A stretch of 64,000 nt of DNA, from assembly GCA_903813345.2 (NCBI GenBank), contig CAIIXF020000009.1:18441759-18505758 (forward strand), read 5' to 3'. This DNA is from Owenia fusiformis (lineage: Eukaryota; Annelida; Polychaeta; Sabellida; Oweniidae). Every line of letters starts with the position of its first letter. Positions within the stretch are counted from its first letter, which is position 1. Below, piece by piece: positions 22,613 through 36,037 of this stretch. A program made the translations under genes and the position numbers. The notes beneath the pieces are model-generated. The model was not told the DNA's origin, did not search any database, and saw only the letters and a program-made list of their open reading frames with translations.

Positions 22613-22713
22613 ACTATTGCATCAAGCTCCTGCTGCCACCTTATACAGAATTTTTTTATTTCAAGAGATTTCTAGGATAGAATGAGAGGGTTCGGGGGCT
22701 TAATGCGAGACTA
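22613..22713. mobile_element. Foldback MITE, TAGTCT family
   Basis: ACTATTGCATCAAGCTCC at the left against GGGGCTTAATGCGAGACTAT at the right, about 100 bp. Member of the dispersed hairpin family. Confidence 0.45.
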
Positions 22714-23247
22714 TAAATTGCTATCAATATTCTCTATATGAGTTACATGTATGTATTATACAGATATTTTTGATATATACTTCCTGAGATACAATTATTA
22801 TAACTTTGTTTCCATTCTTTTACATCACTATTTACTTCCATTTTTATGAGATTGGCATTTGGCCACAATAGCATTGTACTTCATGAGATAACGCCAGCAA
22901 TACAAATGAGAGAAATTAGATTCCAGATGTGCTCCCCATTACTGCTCTGTTTGTGTATCCTGATGAAATTATCTCATTCAATAAAAAGATATGTAACCAT
23001 AGCTTTACAAACAATGTAGCAGTATTAATATCTCAAATATCAGATTTTTCTGTTAGAGGAGTAAAGACAATCTGCTGTCAAACATCTTGGACTTCCTAGG
23101 TGTATTATTTTGATGAAAACCACACTGGAATCTTTTTCCTGCTTTGTCTCCTTTAGGCCATCTTGATCCATTGATTGGTACCATGGGCTGACTTTGTTTT
23201 TCATTATTTTTGGACATTCAAGGGTTTCGCCATTTATCTTCAGTATT

Positions 23248-23410
23248 ACAGTAAAACCTGTCTTGATGAATGCCTGTCTTTACTGGACAACCTTCCTCCA
23301 CACATACGCTAGTGACTACTGTATGAATTACCCTCTCTGTCATGAACACCTACCAACACTGAACATTTTTCTTGGCAAAAAGATGTTCAACATATACATG
23401 TTTTACTGTA
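23248..23410. mobile_element. AAACCTG-family MITE
   Basis: TACAGTAAAACCTGTCTTGA at the left and CATGTTTTACTGTA at the right, 163 bp, with GAACA-type internal motifs shared with other family members. Confidence 0.6.
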
Positions 23411-23918
23411 TGTAAAAGAAGGAAATGAGGAGTGGCTAAGTAGAGGCTACTCTCAATGTATCAAGATTTACTTGGCACTTACCTGACCATGTTCTTGTTT
23501 CCCGTACTCTGTTTTATAACCATGAATATGCAACACTTGGATGATGATCATCTCGCTTTTTAACATAATACAACAGGACATGAAAATAGCAAGAAATAAG
23601 GTACATACATATACATCAGTGATCATCTGAATATATTTTAAGAGAATACTTTCCTTGCAACCAACCTTTTAAGAGAAATGAAGGAGATACTAGTAACACT
23701 GACCAGGGGAGATTTTAATTATGGGCAACAATGCATATTTATAACTCATGGCCAGTTCTGATTTGCTCAGAAAGGATTAGTTATACAAGATAAGTAGTAA
23801 ATACATTCATTGTATTGATTCATTCTCTGTCTATCCTAATCCCTTGCTGTGGCATGTATATGATGTAGTTGTTCAATCTAAGCCTCTTTATGATAATGGG
23901 TATTTCCTTCTCTTATTT

Positions 23919-24240
23919 TTCACCTTATGGTGAAGGAGACATATTCACTTTCCAGCATGATTTTTATGTCACAACCAAGAAGTTGTGACATATTGTATAC
24001 ATAGTTGTCAATTGCCATTGTTGTTTTTAGTCACCTGAAGCAATTCGTATCTGACTTGTTAATACCATGTTTTTATGTCACCACTTGTTAATAGTCTCTA
24101 AATTATTTGGGACGGCGTTCGGTGAGTCTGCATCTGTAGCATATGGCAGGTGATGGCATTTTGCATGTTACTGCTTTGTTTTATAAGAGCAGAGTAGAAA
24201 TAATTAGAAGAAGTAACATTAAAGTTTGTAGAATCATCAT
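23919..24240. repeat. Dispersed repeat with GTCAC..GTGAC hairpins
   Basis: Contains the hairpins TTCACCTTATGGTGAA (23919-23934) and GTCACAAC-CAAGAA-GTTGTGAC (23968-23989), followed by CATATTG. Downstream is a segment (about 24105-24180, CGGCGTTCGGTGAGTCTGCA...ATGGCAGGTGATGGCATTTT) that recurs in diverged form after the hairpin at 45579. The family is unknown. Confidence 0.5.
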
Positions 24241-27200
24241 ATCTCATCAACATATGATGATCCAAGAATTGGATTGGACTGTCTCAGTGTCTTCATTTCT
24301 GAAACTCAGCTCCTTCTGTGATGTTTTCTGCTTATTCTACTGGGTAGATTGTTTTACAGCAACTGTCCCTCTTAACAGACAGATGGGTAAGTAATGAGGA
24401 ATTATCTCAATTATTTCGGGCCTTTAAGTTTCCAATGGGTCTATGGGTCTGGAAACCTTGTTTGGTCTCATGTGTGTCAAGCAATTTTTCTCTCATGTCA
24501 TATTTTGTTTTCCGGCCTTGTTGCTCTTGATTCTCATGAGTCTCACAAATGTTTCCTGTGCCATGTTTTATGTCATATATTATTATACCCACATGGTCAC
24601 CTAACTGAACCCATATTTGTCTGAACATTCAAAGAGATCCCCAAGTGTAATATTGTAGACAAATTATTGGTTATTTGTATCAAACATGAAATGTGGTACC
24701 ATGGGTATTCAAAAGGAACATATGTGCCTACATCCAAGATATAATGAAACTGAAATATGCCCATCAGATATGTAAGGGAGATGGCTTCCCTCAAGTGTTT
24801 TCACAAATTAATGTGATTACTTGTAATCAATTCTTCCTGCCGAAGTCATATAAAAAACGTCTGGTACTTGTGAAGAATTTCATTTGTCTCTTCAATAGTG
24901 ATCTTTATAGGATAAGTAAAGGGTTTATTTGCATGAACCCTCTGAACTCCCCCCCCCCCTCCCTACAGCCCTGGATACGGACATAATTGTGGTATTACAT
25001 ACCTTTATTTCCATGGCTACATTATACATTGTATCAATGACGTCACACGTCTGTTTGAGTGAAATTTTGAAGAAATGAAACATGACATCATAAGATTGTC
25101 ATGGTAAAAAGTTTGGGGGCTATATACAGGAATATATAGCCGACCTTCAGCTCCATTGACTTCCATACAAATGCTTCGCTAGGTATGTATTACTAATTTT
25201 TAGATCAGAGCCAGAATTGTTGAAGTACATTTAACAGTGTGCCTATAATCTGCCATTTTCTAACCAGAATCTTCTACCATATATTTCCAATTTACCCATA
25301 ATAGCTTGTAATTTTAAAAATATAGGCCTTTTGGGGACATTTATTGGCGAATGGCTTTCAGATAATGGAATTGAGCTTGGTTGATAAGCCAAAGAGCAAC
25401 CACAGAAAAATCCATATTCTGGGTAATGAAATAACGGTTACAATGGCTTCCTCGATATTTTAGGCAATAATAACAATCCGATTGGATGATTACTTGTGGA
25501 TGGGGATGAAGCTTGTTATTTTTTCATATTGATTGGCGGAGATTATTGGTCCATTTCCACCTAAACATTATTCTGACAGAAAATCATAGATTTGATAATT
25601 GAGTTATCCCTTGGGATTTTCATTCATCATTCCTGGGGCAGTAATAATCCTTAACAATGTCTACGGTTACAGTGACATCGAGACTGAACTAGCATGCGAA
25701 TTTCCTTATTTATTATTCAAGACTGCCGCATGTATGAGTTCGCCCCTTTTGATTTTTATCTTTTTTACACTGAATGAAAATGAATAGAGATTTTTGTTAC
25801 GAGCAGATAGAGTTGATTAAAAGATGAAATTAGATGAGTAGTCTGTCATTAAAATAAGGAAACATAACTTTTAATAGTTTCAAAAGATGTGATGCTTGTA
25901 TAGGTCACCGTTCCAGTCTTGCCTTGAATTGGCTATGATCTTATTATTCCTTGTATTCAGTCTCTGGTCCCATGATTTGGAAACATCATAGACTAAGTAC
26001 ATGCATCCCAATAAAGCTAAAATCAATAGGCACTTACAACAAAGTATATAACCTGGATAATAAGTGATCAAATATGTTAACCCTAAACACATGTAATAGA
26101 CATACCTATGTTTGTGCCATGGAGTACAAAGCTATCAAAATGTATACAAGTCCTTCTGGATATTGACATAGCTGATTATCATATAGACATACACAGACAT
26201 GATGGCATGACACTCAGATGCACATTTTCCTTTTATTTTTACATCCACATACATACAGTTCATACATGTATGATTTTAAGTAAACTAAAATTATCAACCA
26301 AGTATGACAAGAAGGAAAGATGAAGATACTCATAGGAAGTGTTTAGATAATAGGGAGTGGTAGAAAGTCAAAACCTCCATGTTCAATATGATTTAATAGC
26401 CTCTTTTATCTATTACAGACAAATGGTTTCATTTCTAAGAGATATCCTGCCCTATTTTGATTTAATGCTTGAGAATGCCTGACTCTAAATGCTTTGGATC
26501 CCACAATGATCATTCCCTACATTGATTTACATTTAGAAAACTACTTTTATAGTAAAGGTACCATTACCCCCACCCTAAATATGATTATTAGTTATACTCC
26601 TCCTTCAAAGCAATATATGTCTTTTACATTGTCCTAGTTTATAGTTTAGTTGAAAAAGTCAGAAAAGGGATCACCAAATGAAGTATTTGTATTTTCAGAA
26701 GAATTGATGTAAAGTATAAAATGACAGATGCCAAAGATGACAGGCTTCATTTATAAGAATAGTATGTGATACATGCAACTGATGTGTTATTTTGCATTGC
26801 ATATCATACATAATCTTTAATGAGATAATCATTTATGAAAACTGCAGCAGCAGTTAACCTTTTCATATAATTCACTCTGCTCATTTCATATTTTTCCTTT
26901 ATTTTCTTTTTTTCACATGAAGAGCTTATAACGCCTTCAGATTATTCCTTGGATTTGTATGTGTTGTATTATATTATGTTATAGTACTGTAAATCTAAGT
27001 TATAAATGGTCAGATCTTGAAGTTTTATTTTTGGGTAATTAGGATAAATATAGTCCAATTACAATTAAGATGATCATATAGTATTATAACTAATTGGCAA
27101 TGTGTGTCTCATTGGATTTGGGATTAAGTTGTCAGTATGAAAAATAGTTCCAAATTGCATGTTATGACTATATCAAAATGTTTCATGTACCGAACATCAA

Positions 27201-28076
27201 AAAATATGGAATACTTTTAAAATATTCACATTATACATATACAATATCAATATAAAACAAAAAGGTAAAAATATATAAAGATGATTTGTACTAAGCCCTA
27301 AAATCATATCAGCAAATGAATTCAACATCTAAAACTGGTGATATGATCAAAATTCAGATTTTAATAACTTGTTCAGTACTTATGTAATGTCCAAGTGTGT
27401 CCTACCAAGATTCCATTTGATTCTTTATTGGATACTAATCTACAATTGAGTATTAGACTGAGCTTGGAGCATAAATAAATCTAATTGAATATAGTTATAT
27501 GGATCAAATGTGGAAACAATTTAGAAGTCATTGAATGATGCCTACAGCATACAACACCAATGTCAGAAGTTGATGGATTAATTTCCTCAATATTTGTTTC
27601 GTTAACTCTTTCCAATATTATGATTGGATTCTACAATCTATTCCCTGATAGGGTTTACACTGTGTCACATCATGTCTCTTCCATCATTCGTCGTTATATG
27701 AATATTGTTAAAAGGTTTTGACTACTATTGGTTGCATACAAAACCTGTTGGCTATTATATCAAATGAAATAAATTATTAATCTACCACAACTACCTTGAA
27801 ACCCATCAGCGAGATAAAGCCTTTTTTGAGATATAGAGTTGCCATCTTGCAAATGGTTCCAGCACTTACCAGTGTTCTTTAAGAATATGTCTAGCATCAT
27901 TGTAGATAATGGTTTTCTATCAGTTCCTTTTCCAAGACAGAAAGATGTGATAAGTACCAGAATGATGGCTTGAGGAATCGAGCCTTTCAAATGAGTATTG
28001 GTGGATAAAGGATTTAGTGAGGCCATGTACATATGAGTTGTTTATGCAGAAAAAACAAAGTTAAACAAAAATCTTT

Positions 28077-28317
28077 GTTGACATCCACATTGAAAACATA
28101 AACTAACATAGGTAAGGGTTCTCACTGACTATTGTAATGTTGACATCCACATTGAAAACATAAACTTACATAGGTAAGGATTCTCACTGACTATTGTAAT
28201 GTTGACATCCACATTGGAAACATAAACTTACATAGGTAAGGATTCTCACTGACTATTGTAATGTTGACATCCACAAACATAAAACTAACATAGGTATGGA
28301 TTCTCACTGGCTATTTA
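28077..28317 (+). repeat. 62-bp minisatellite, about 3.9 copies
   Basis: Unit GTTGACATCCACATTGAAAA + CATAAACTTACATAGGTAAG + GATTCTCACTGACTATTGTA + AT. Starts at 28077, 28139, 28201 and 28263, with few differences between units. Non-coding. Confidence 0.88.
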
Positions 28318-31300
28318 GACTATGGTAGATTCCCATGTTCTAATCAATTCAAGCCACAAACCTCAACTAGCCATGTTATTGCCTCAGTCTTTTCATACTT
28401 TCTTGTAGAATAAAAGAAATGAAAAATACATCATCATTTACAGACAAAAATGTTTCAACCACAGCAAAGATATTTCCTGGTGAGAGCTTTATTCAATGCC
28501 ATGCTCAAATCCATACAGACAATAACAGTGAGCTCATTCTCATGAAAGCATTATCCTTTTATGAAATATCACTGCTGAGTAATATTCATAATTGATACAA
28601 CATTGATCGGCATCCATATATTTGCATTGTTTGTTGAGCAATTTATGAATCATTGAATACAAACTCTCACCTTCACCCTTTATACTCAAGTTATGCACAT
28701 TTCCTAGAATGTCTCTAAACTTTGAATAAAACGTAACTGATTCAAGTTAATGGTATAATTTTGTCTTCTTTGTTTATTTAATGTACAGTAGTTGTTTAGT
28801 TCATCTTTGTTTACTTTTTCCTTTGTTAATTCTAATTCATTTCTATTTGCAGCTCATATTTCATGGAATGCTTTGATATAGAATGAAATGATATAAGCAC
28901 TCCAATCATTGCCATCACAGTTTTGAAAATTTAAAGAGACAACATAGAATATAGAGTATAAAACAACAAGAAATAAACTAACTTAGAATCATCACATATT
29001 GTATATTTAGATTGTAAAATGATAAAAACTGACAAAAATGATCTGGTTTCAAATCTTTGAGCTTTAAGAGCCTGATTAAATGAGAAGTAAACAAACATAT
29101 CATCTATGTGAGAGAATGAAGATACCGTAGTTGGTTGTGGGCGGATTGATGTTTTGGAACACAAATGAGCAAACATTATCTGACATGACCACACATAGAC
29201 AGTCACATATATCATTCATCAAATCAGTTATTGTAGATGCTATGATCAGATTTTCTATTTTCTTTAGACACGTAAATACCACATAAAAAGTAATTTCTAG
29301 ACTGGTAATGATGCATTTTAGATGAAACTGCAGAAAAAATCTATAAACCATTTAGGGTGAAATGTATAGTGAAATATGAATAGGTCTTTCAGCTGAGGTG
29401 ATATTTGAAAAATAAATTTTTTGTGATATTGAAGAAGAGAATGCATACATGTACATGATGAGTAGCACTCAATAATGTAATCACTCCAGAATCTTTATCA
29501 AAGTTCTCCATTATATACTCATTATTAATTATAGATGCAAGAAATAACAAAAACACATACATTCAACTCACAGATCATTTAGTCAATATTTTCCCTAAGT
29601 TAGCAAAAATTTGTGAAGTAAGTAGCATGGAATGCTTCATTTGTTTTCATCATTTAGCCCTATTCTTAAAAGACAAATAAAGTTGTAACATCATCAAAAG
29701 ATTCTGATCAGCTTTTGAATAGATGGATAAAACAAATGTATAATTTCAGAATTTATTGGTATTATTTATGAGTACTTTAATTCAAAAATTTATTCTATGA
29801 ATGGATTGGAAATGTTATTTTCAATAATTCATGGGAATAAGTCAGAGAAGAAATAAGAAGTAATCTGTGGAATGGACACTAAAGGTTTTTATTCTGAATT
29901 CATTTGTTCATTCCATTACCATCTATTAAAACTGGCCACCCTGAAGTAAAATCCAAATCTAAAAAAGGGTACAAATTATCTGGACGTGAAATGAAAAATC
30001 TCAGTTCCTACCATTTCTTTCAAAATTAGGTTATGAATCAGGGAGATGATTTCATATGAAGTCAAGTTCGTCATTTTTCATGTTTTTCCTCTCTATCACT
30101 CTTTATTAAAAAGATCTTGATTAATGCCTGAAACCATTGCAAGGTTTTATCAGATATTTTATTATTGAGGATGGATGAGTTTTAAGGTTCTATTCTCTTG
30201 GGATGTATTCGCTCCAAAAAGATTTCATTTTGGTCATTCCATTTCGCTACTTCTATCCAAAGAGTCAATGAACTTCGGCATGTTTTTGGATTTATATACA
30301 ATTTCATGTATTGACATCATGTCTATTGATATTAATCCTTGATGTTTCTTTTCTTTGGTACCATTTTTTATAATTATGAAATAACCTTCATCAAGTTCTA
30401 TATATTGAATGGGATCATTGGTTGCATCATGTCTCATGAAAAGATCAATGGATCAAGCGCTATTTGAAAAGTGAGTCAGGAAATTGGTTGGAACTAGGAA
30501 AACGTTTGTCAAAAATCTTGGTGTCTCTTTATCTGTTCTAAATGACTGAAAAGAGAGTAATCTTTTCATGTCTATAGCTGGGGGGAGACTCTGTGAGCAT
30601 ATCATCAGAAGAAAATATTTACCCACCTAGTCTTGAAAATGTACTTTTGTGATTGTTGGTAAGGCATTTTAGTAAATTATATTCAGCTTCATTGAATGAT
30701 TAGAGCCCATCCCAGAAAAATACACCTCCTTCCCTGAAAATTTGATGCCCTCTGATGAAACCTTGCTCTATCTCCCGGGCTCTATCTCAGCTTTGTGAAA
30801 TTGATCTGGGTAAGCGATATATGGGAGTAAAGTATACTTTGGGAAGTTAATCTTCTAATCCATTACTTAGTCTGGGTTCTATCCTTATTGTTTTTAACTC
30901 AATATAGTGAGTGATACATCTTGATAAATGTGAATTTGAATATCAGAAGTCTACTGTGGATGCTGTTGTCATAGAAATGATCCTGGACTTAAAATATCTG
31001 TCTGTTCATTCCTATTACAAACCGTTTCTTTCTTTTCTGGTATTTCTTTTTACTTTGGCCTTGCCTGATTTCTTCATTCATTACCATTTCACATTTTTCT
31101 TTCCATATTGCATTTTTAAGATATGACAAACTTGATATTTTATGGCAAGGATGTCTGGGAGCCAGCAATTTAACATATAATATGTGCATCTTTTTCTGTA
31201 TTATTATTTCTAATTGATTTCCCAATTGAATTGTAATTGTTTTTTTCAATTTGTAAATGCGGTTATATAAATTCCACTGAGACACTACATATTCATTCCA

Positions 31301-31486
31301 TTATCTGATAAGTGATTCTGGTTTTGCTATATTTCACTTACCATATTGAAAAATCTATTTTTAACCCTGATTGAACCATCATTATTGTGTGAACTTAAAT
31401 TATCTGCTTCGTGAATTTATTAAAAAGATCACTTGGTAATTTCTTTATATTCTTGAAGCTTAATTATTTGTCGCAAACTGCTCAAA

Positions 31487-31563
31487 TAAAAATCCTCTTG
31501 AATGAGTAAGTCCTGAATTCATCAAATGAAAATCCTCTTGAATTAGTAAGTCCTCAATTCATC
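31487..31563 (+). repeat. 39-bp duplication
   Basis: AAAATCCTCTTGAATGAGTA followed by AGTCCTGAATTCATC is repeated once immediately downstream with two or three changes. Confidence 0.7.
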
Positions 31564-33249
31564 CACTATGTCATTACCGCATGACAATTAACACATTGAA
31601 GAAATGTTACAGTTTTTCAATGCATACCCCAGATAGGGTTAATTGGCCTATTTGTATCAGGTTTAGTCAATTCTCAGGGCAGTGAACAAGACTATTACCT
31701 TAGTGAAAGAGACATCATTGAAAAGAAACTCAAAATGTAAAACTGCACCTTGTTTTATATTTTTATCATACCTAAAAAAAGGTACAATATTGTTGTCAGC
31801 TTATATGTAGACATTTGAAATATTAAAGATAACTGTACTGTTGAACGTTTATGTACATAAACCTGTTACTTTTTGATAGGTCGACATAACTTCATAAAAT
31901 AGAATGACAAACAGGAAGAGCATATTCAGATTTTTAGAATAGCCGGTTCAACAAATATTCAACTTCATTTACCTGTCTAGAAATGAATCCTCTAAATTTG
32001 AACATATAATTTGATATACAGAATCATGACAAGTTGACAACATGCCTGTTTACTTTGATCTTTCATTTAATTTTGCATGTTAAAACATTACCTCCATTTA
32101 GACATTTCAATATAGGATGAAAACCTCTAGTAGTATGCATATTTGTATGTGCTGATAAGGTAGTTAAAATGACCTGGAATTTTGTCAACCAAATACATAA
32201 AGTATGTACAATAGTATAGCAGTCTGGACGTAATAAAGTATACCTGTAGGTAAATTGAGGTGAATTTAGGCACGTTTGTCCTGGTTCAATTCGCTTTTAA
32301 TTATTCTTAAAGTTTTCTGATGATACTGTATAATGAGCAATTTTGGTACTTTTAAAGGAGATCCTGGTGGTAGGGTGGAGAAAGGGGAAGGGGGCTGGAA
32401 AGATACAGAGACCAACTGAAATATTGCCCGTGCCATATTTTCTCTCAATGGGGCCGTACATTCTGGTTCACCAGTCTCCTCCTTATTTATCCCTTAGGAC
32501 ATGACAAAGTGGGTGTGGCTATTGAGATGGGGAGATATATCTTTTGGATGTTTCAATATGCTGATTTACTCAAAGAGATATTCAGAGAAGCTTTGTCAAT
32601 TAATGTGTGTATTTTCATCTTTGATCCATTTTGTTTAAACAGGAATGACCATTAACCTTTTTGTAAGGATTATTTGACCAAGTCCAGCATTTAAATAAAT
32701 GTCAATTAAAATAATCTTTAGAGATTTAAAGTCTTGTTCTGATTACTAAAATAAATATTCCAACTAATTTTAGATACAAACCGGTAAAGTAAAAGAGCTA
32801 GTTTGTTGGACTTTATTCAATAGAACTAACAGTCAACTCTAAAGAGGAGCTTGTTAATGAAATTGACAAGTGGAATAATTTAGTAGATCACATTTTAACT
32901 TCACCAAGTAACTGATGTAAATATCTGTAAATTAATAGACAGATAGGTGTGATTAAAATCATAAAACAGTTGTTGATTCCCACTACTTCAGTGCACTGTC
33001 ATTTGATAGGTGGGGGTATTACTACCCTCTCCTTCTTGAGTACCCTAACTTCATAGCTTACTATCCTCTGACTGTTATCGATTGCATTGGTAAAAAGGTT
33101 GGCAGTATCCAACCAGAGAATGTGCACCTATAGAGAACCGTATTTGGGAAATGACAGGGTCTGATTGGCTCTCAGAAAGATACAGGACTTTATTGGTTAT
33201 AGAAATAGTTTGAGACAATGTAGGTTACAAAAGGTTATTCTTTTGGTTT

Positions 33250-33784
33250 TACAGTAAAACCTGTATAAGTGGAACACCACTGTTACCTCAAATAGTGTTT
33301 CACTTAGATTTTCCTCTTGTGGAGGTTCATTTCTAATGAAGTTAATTGGCAGCATGATGACTTTGTAGTGTTCCATTTATGATGTTTTCCAACTTACAGA
33401 GGCACTGGCGGATTAGGGGGGGGGGGGGGGGGCCTGGGGGCCCGGCCCCCCCCCTTGGGTGGGCCCAGAAAAAAAAAATTGGGCCCAAAATTTTTTTTGG
33501 GCAAAGCAAGGCCTTCAGGCCCCAAAAAGTGGGCCTTTTTGGTCATTACTGGGCCTTTTAAGGCCTTATTTTTTAATTTCAGGCCAAATTTTGAAGAAAA
33601 TGGGCCTCAAAATTTCAAAATTTGGGCCCACTTTTGGATTTTAGGGGCCCAAAAATTTTTTTCGCGCATGCGCGGACGTTTTTTTATCTGACCTGAAATT
33701 TGGCCCCCCCCCCCTTGTTGGTTCCTGGATCCGCCCCTGCAGAGGTGCTCCACTTTACATGTTTTACAACATGTTTACTGTGTA
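33250..33784. mobile_element. AAACCTG-family MITE interrupted by another transposon
   Basis: The left end TACAGTAAAACCTGTATAAG with GGAACACC motifs and the right part GTGCTCCACTTTACATGTTT ... TTTACTGTG belong to one MITE. It is split by the element at 33403-33739. The MITE halves read continuously (..CTTACAGAGG | TGCTCCAC..) when the insert is removed. Confidence 0.65.
33403..33739. mobile_element. CCGCCCCTG-ended non-autonomous element, copy 2 (nested)
   Basis: The left end CACTGGCGGATTAGG and right end CCTGGATCCGCCCCTG are imperfect inverted repeats. The flanks repeat CAGAGG (33397-33402 and 33740-33745), extendable to an 8-bp CAGAGGYR that fits a hAT-type duplication. The interior has G16 and C-runs and GGGCCC blocks and shares most of its length with 22219-22492. 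No transposase is encoded. Confidence 0.7.
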
Positions 33785-35714
33785 ACATTCAAACTCACTT
33801 TTAGTTTGATTGTTGCATTTGAAGGAAAATGCTTTTTCTGGGATGATGCTACAGTAATATGATTTATCAAGAGTCCCTCTTCATCTAAAACATGTGAGCT
33901 GTAAAGGCCGTAGATCCTACAATGATGGTCTAGGAGTATCTTATTGTAAGAATTGAATATGATCAGTTTGTTTGTTCACATGTGTGCAAAATGAACAAGT
34001 GCACCATTTATGAAGTATGTAGTTTAGAAGACTGATGAATATTTAAAGACATTTAAAGCATCATTTTAAAGATAGCGTATCAAGTGTAAAATGTATTTAA
34101 TGTAAGCAATGAAAAACAGATTCGGGGTCATTTAGGTAAAATGTTTGTATTATGCTTATAATCATCCCACGATATTTAGGTTTTTTACCGACAAGTGAAC
34201 AAATGAAAAAAGTTGTGATTCGCATATTAATGAAGTTACCGTGATGAAAATACAACAGAGGTTATGTCTTTTCTTGCAGATACATAAGAATAGAAGAATT
34301 TACATGAGTTACATAGATATACAATATACGTTTTCTTTACCTTGTGCTATCTTCTATAAAAAAAAGATAAAGTGGTAGAAATTCTTTGAGAAAAATAAGA
34401 AATTCAGCATGATTAGAAATAGGGAAACTACAACACCTATATAAAGAGAGACTGTCTGCTTGTCAAATCTTAAGGGCACTTGTTTGTGTACATAGATGTG
34501 GGAGGGGAGTGGGAAATATATAAGCTATAAGAGAATGAGCTTTTTCACTTACATATAGTTAACATAAAAATAGTACTAGTAAATGCTTTAAGAGTTGAAA
34601 ACAAAATAGTAACATTGACCTTTTGTTGAAAATAATTCTAAGAGCATGGTTAACCCCGAATGTAAGGTATACTTTTTTACCCCCTACTTTGAATAATTTA
34701 AGCTTGTCTTACTTGTGTTGCAAAAAGATGAATTTTGATTTTGTTAGTACATGGTGATTTCATTATTATTTTTATATGGAGTATTTTGACCATTGACACC
34801 TCAGCTTTTTTAAAAGTAATCACCTTAAATGTAAATTCAATGTTGAACATATATGTTTTATTCATGAAGAATATCACAAGACAATTGAATTTCACAAATT
34901 GTAATTCCTAATGATATTTTTTAGAAACAAGCCCCTTGATAGATGGTTACTTCTGTGTCTATTACATGATTTAAGTTTATATGGATTGTATTTTGTGCTA
35001 TACATACCTACATACTCGACTACATCTGTAGCTTTTCATTAACAATAAACAAAGATAATAACATGTAGTAGTATACCTGTGTCTAGGTTTACTTTTATTA
35101 TCACAATTACAATGCAGCAATGTAATGATATATTTTTTTATATTGTATTATGTTCCTACCAGTAGTACCCAGTATCAAACAAGCTTAGCTTTGTTTACAT
35201 GTACACGTAGTTCCGTATATTCATTTATTATTAACATTAATTTATTGCAATACTGTAGGATGAAACACTAATGTTTTAAACTTTTCAGTTGGATGTGTAA
35301 AGTCTAAATGGCCAGACTACTTGATTATGAAAAACTTGCATTACAATTTCTGAACAGATATTTTTAAATTTCTTGTGCTTTATCATGTCTTTTCAATTCT
35401 CATCGAAATCATCTATGGGTTTGAAGTTTTGAAAACCAAAGTAAATATGCAGGGCCCCATTATAAATGATTATTGTTTTGATATTTGATTATGATATCAT
35501 TGTATAAAAGCATCAACAATTGACTCAAGAATTTTCTTAACCAAGATGTTTCTAGTTATTGATAAAAGAATTGCAAGTTTTTTCAAATCAAGTAACCTAA
35601 CCATTTTCTTGCTTAACTTTATTTCTGTATAAATAGGAAGAGAAAAACAATGTAGTAAACTAAAAAATCTTGTAAAAAGTTTAGAAGAGCCTGCCAGAGT
35701 AATATTTAACCCTC

Positions 35715-35810
35715 TATCTTACATCAAGTCTCTTACCCCCCTTATAATACATCCTCCTGATTGAGAAAGAATCATGGAGGGAGGGGGATGGGGAGTTTGA
35801 TGTAAGACTA
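35715..35810. mobile_element. Foldback MITE, TAGTCT family
   Basis: TATCTTACATCAAGTCTCTT at the left against GAGTTTGATGTAAGACTA at the right, 96 bp. It ends about 170 bp before exon B. Confidence 0.6.
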
Positions 35811-35977
35811 TGTGCAATATACCCTGTATCATTTTCTGTCTCACAATTACTATGTCTGTGCTATACCCAGGCAGCTATTGCACGATACATTCTATTGTCT
35901 GCTTTTGTCATGTCCCGTGCATGGCTTTGCTCTAACGTCACAGCTAACATCGCTTTGCTTTATTCTGTCTTTTCCAG

Positions 35978-36037
35978 AATGGAGACGGTGATGCACAGAG
36001 ACCAAGTGATCTCCCAGTGAAACCACGCAGTGGCAAG
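35978..36037 (+). CDS. Putative internal exon B (unknown small gene)
   Basis: 60 nt, phase 0 at both ends, after a good pyrimidine tract and CTTTTCCAG and before AAG|GTAGGG. It encodes NGDGDAQRPSDLPVKPRSGK. It continues exon A's frame directly (..DTKNQ|NGDGD..). Hydrophilic, Pro/Lys-containing, no domain recognised. Supported by splice sites and phase only. Confidence 0.5.

Larger units (their letters stand above)
13663..35977 (+). other. 22-kb intron-like interval
   Basis: Between putative exons A and B. It holds a LINE tail, a tRNA-like SINE, foldback elements, AAACCTG MITEs, a 196-bp direct repeat pair, a 62-bp minisatellite and a nested transposon, all listed separately. The remainder is AT-rich sequence in which I see no other convincing exon or RNA gene. 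Confidence 0.6.

Noticed and set aside
28077-28317. CRISPR-like array
   Set aside because: Contiguous tandem units without unique spacers, in a eukaryotic intron-rich setting; a minisatellite.
33379-33691. Overlapping frames rich in Gly/Pro/Lys/Phe in both GGGCCC elements
   Set aside because: Translations of low-complexity transposon sequence, not conserved between frames or copies.
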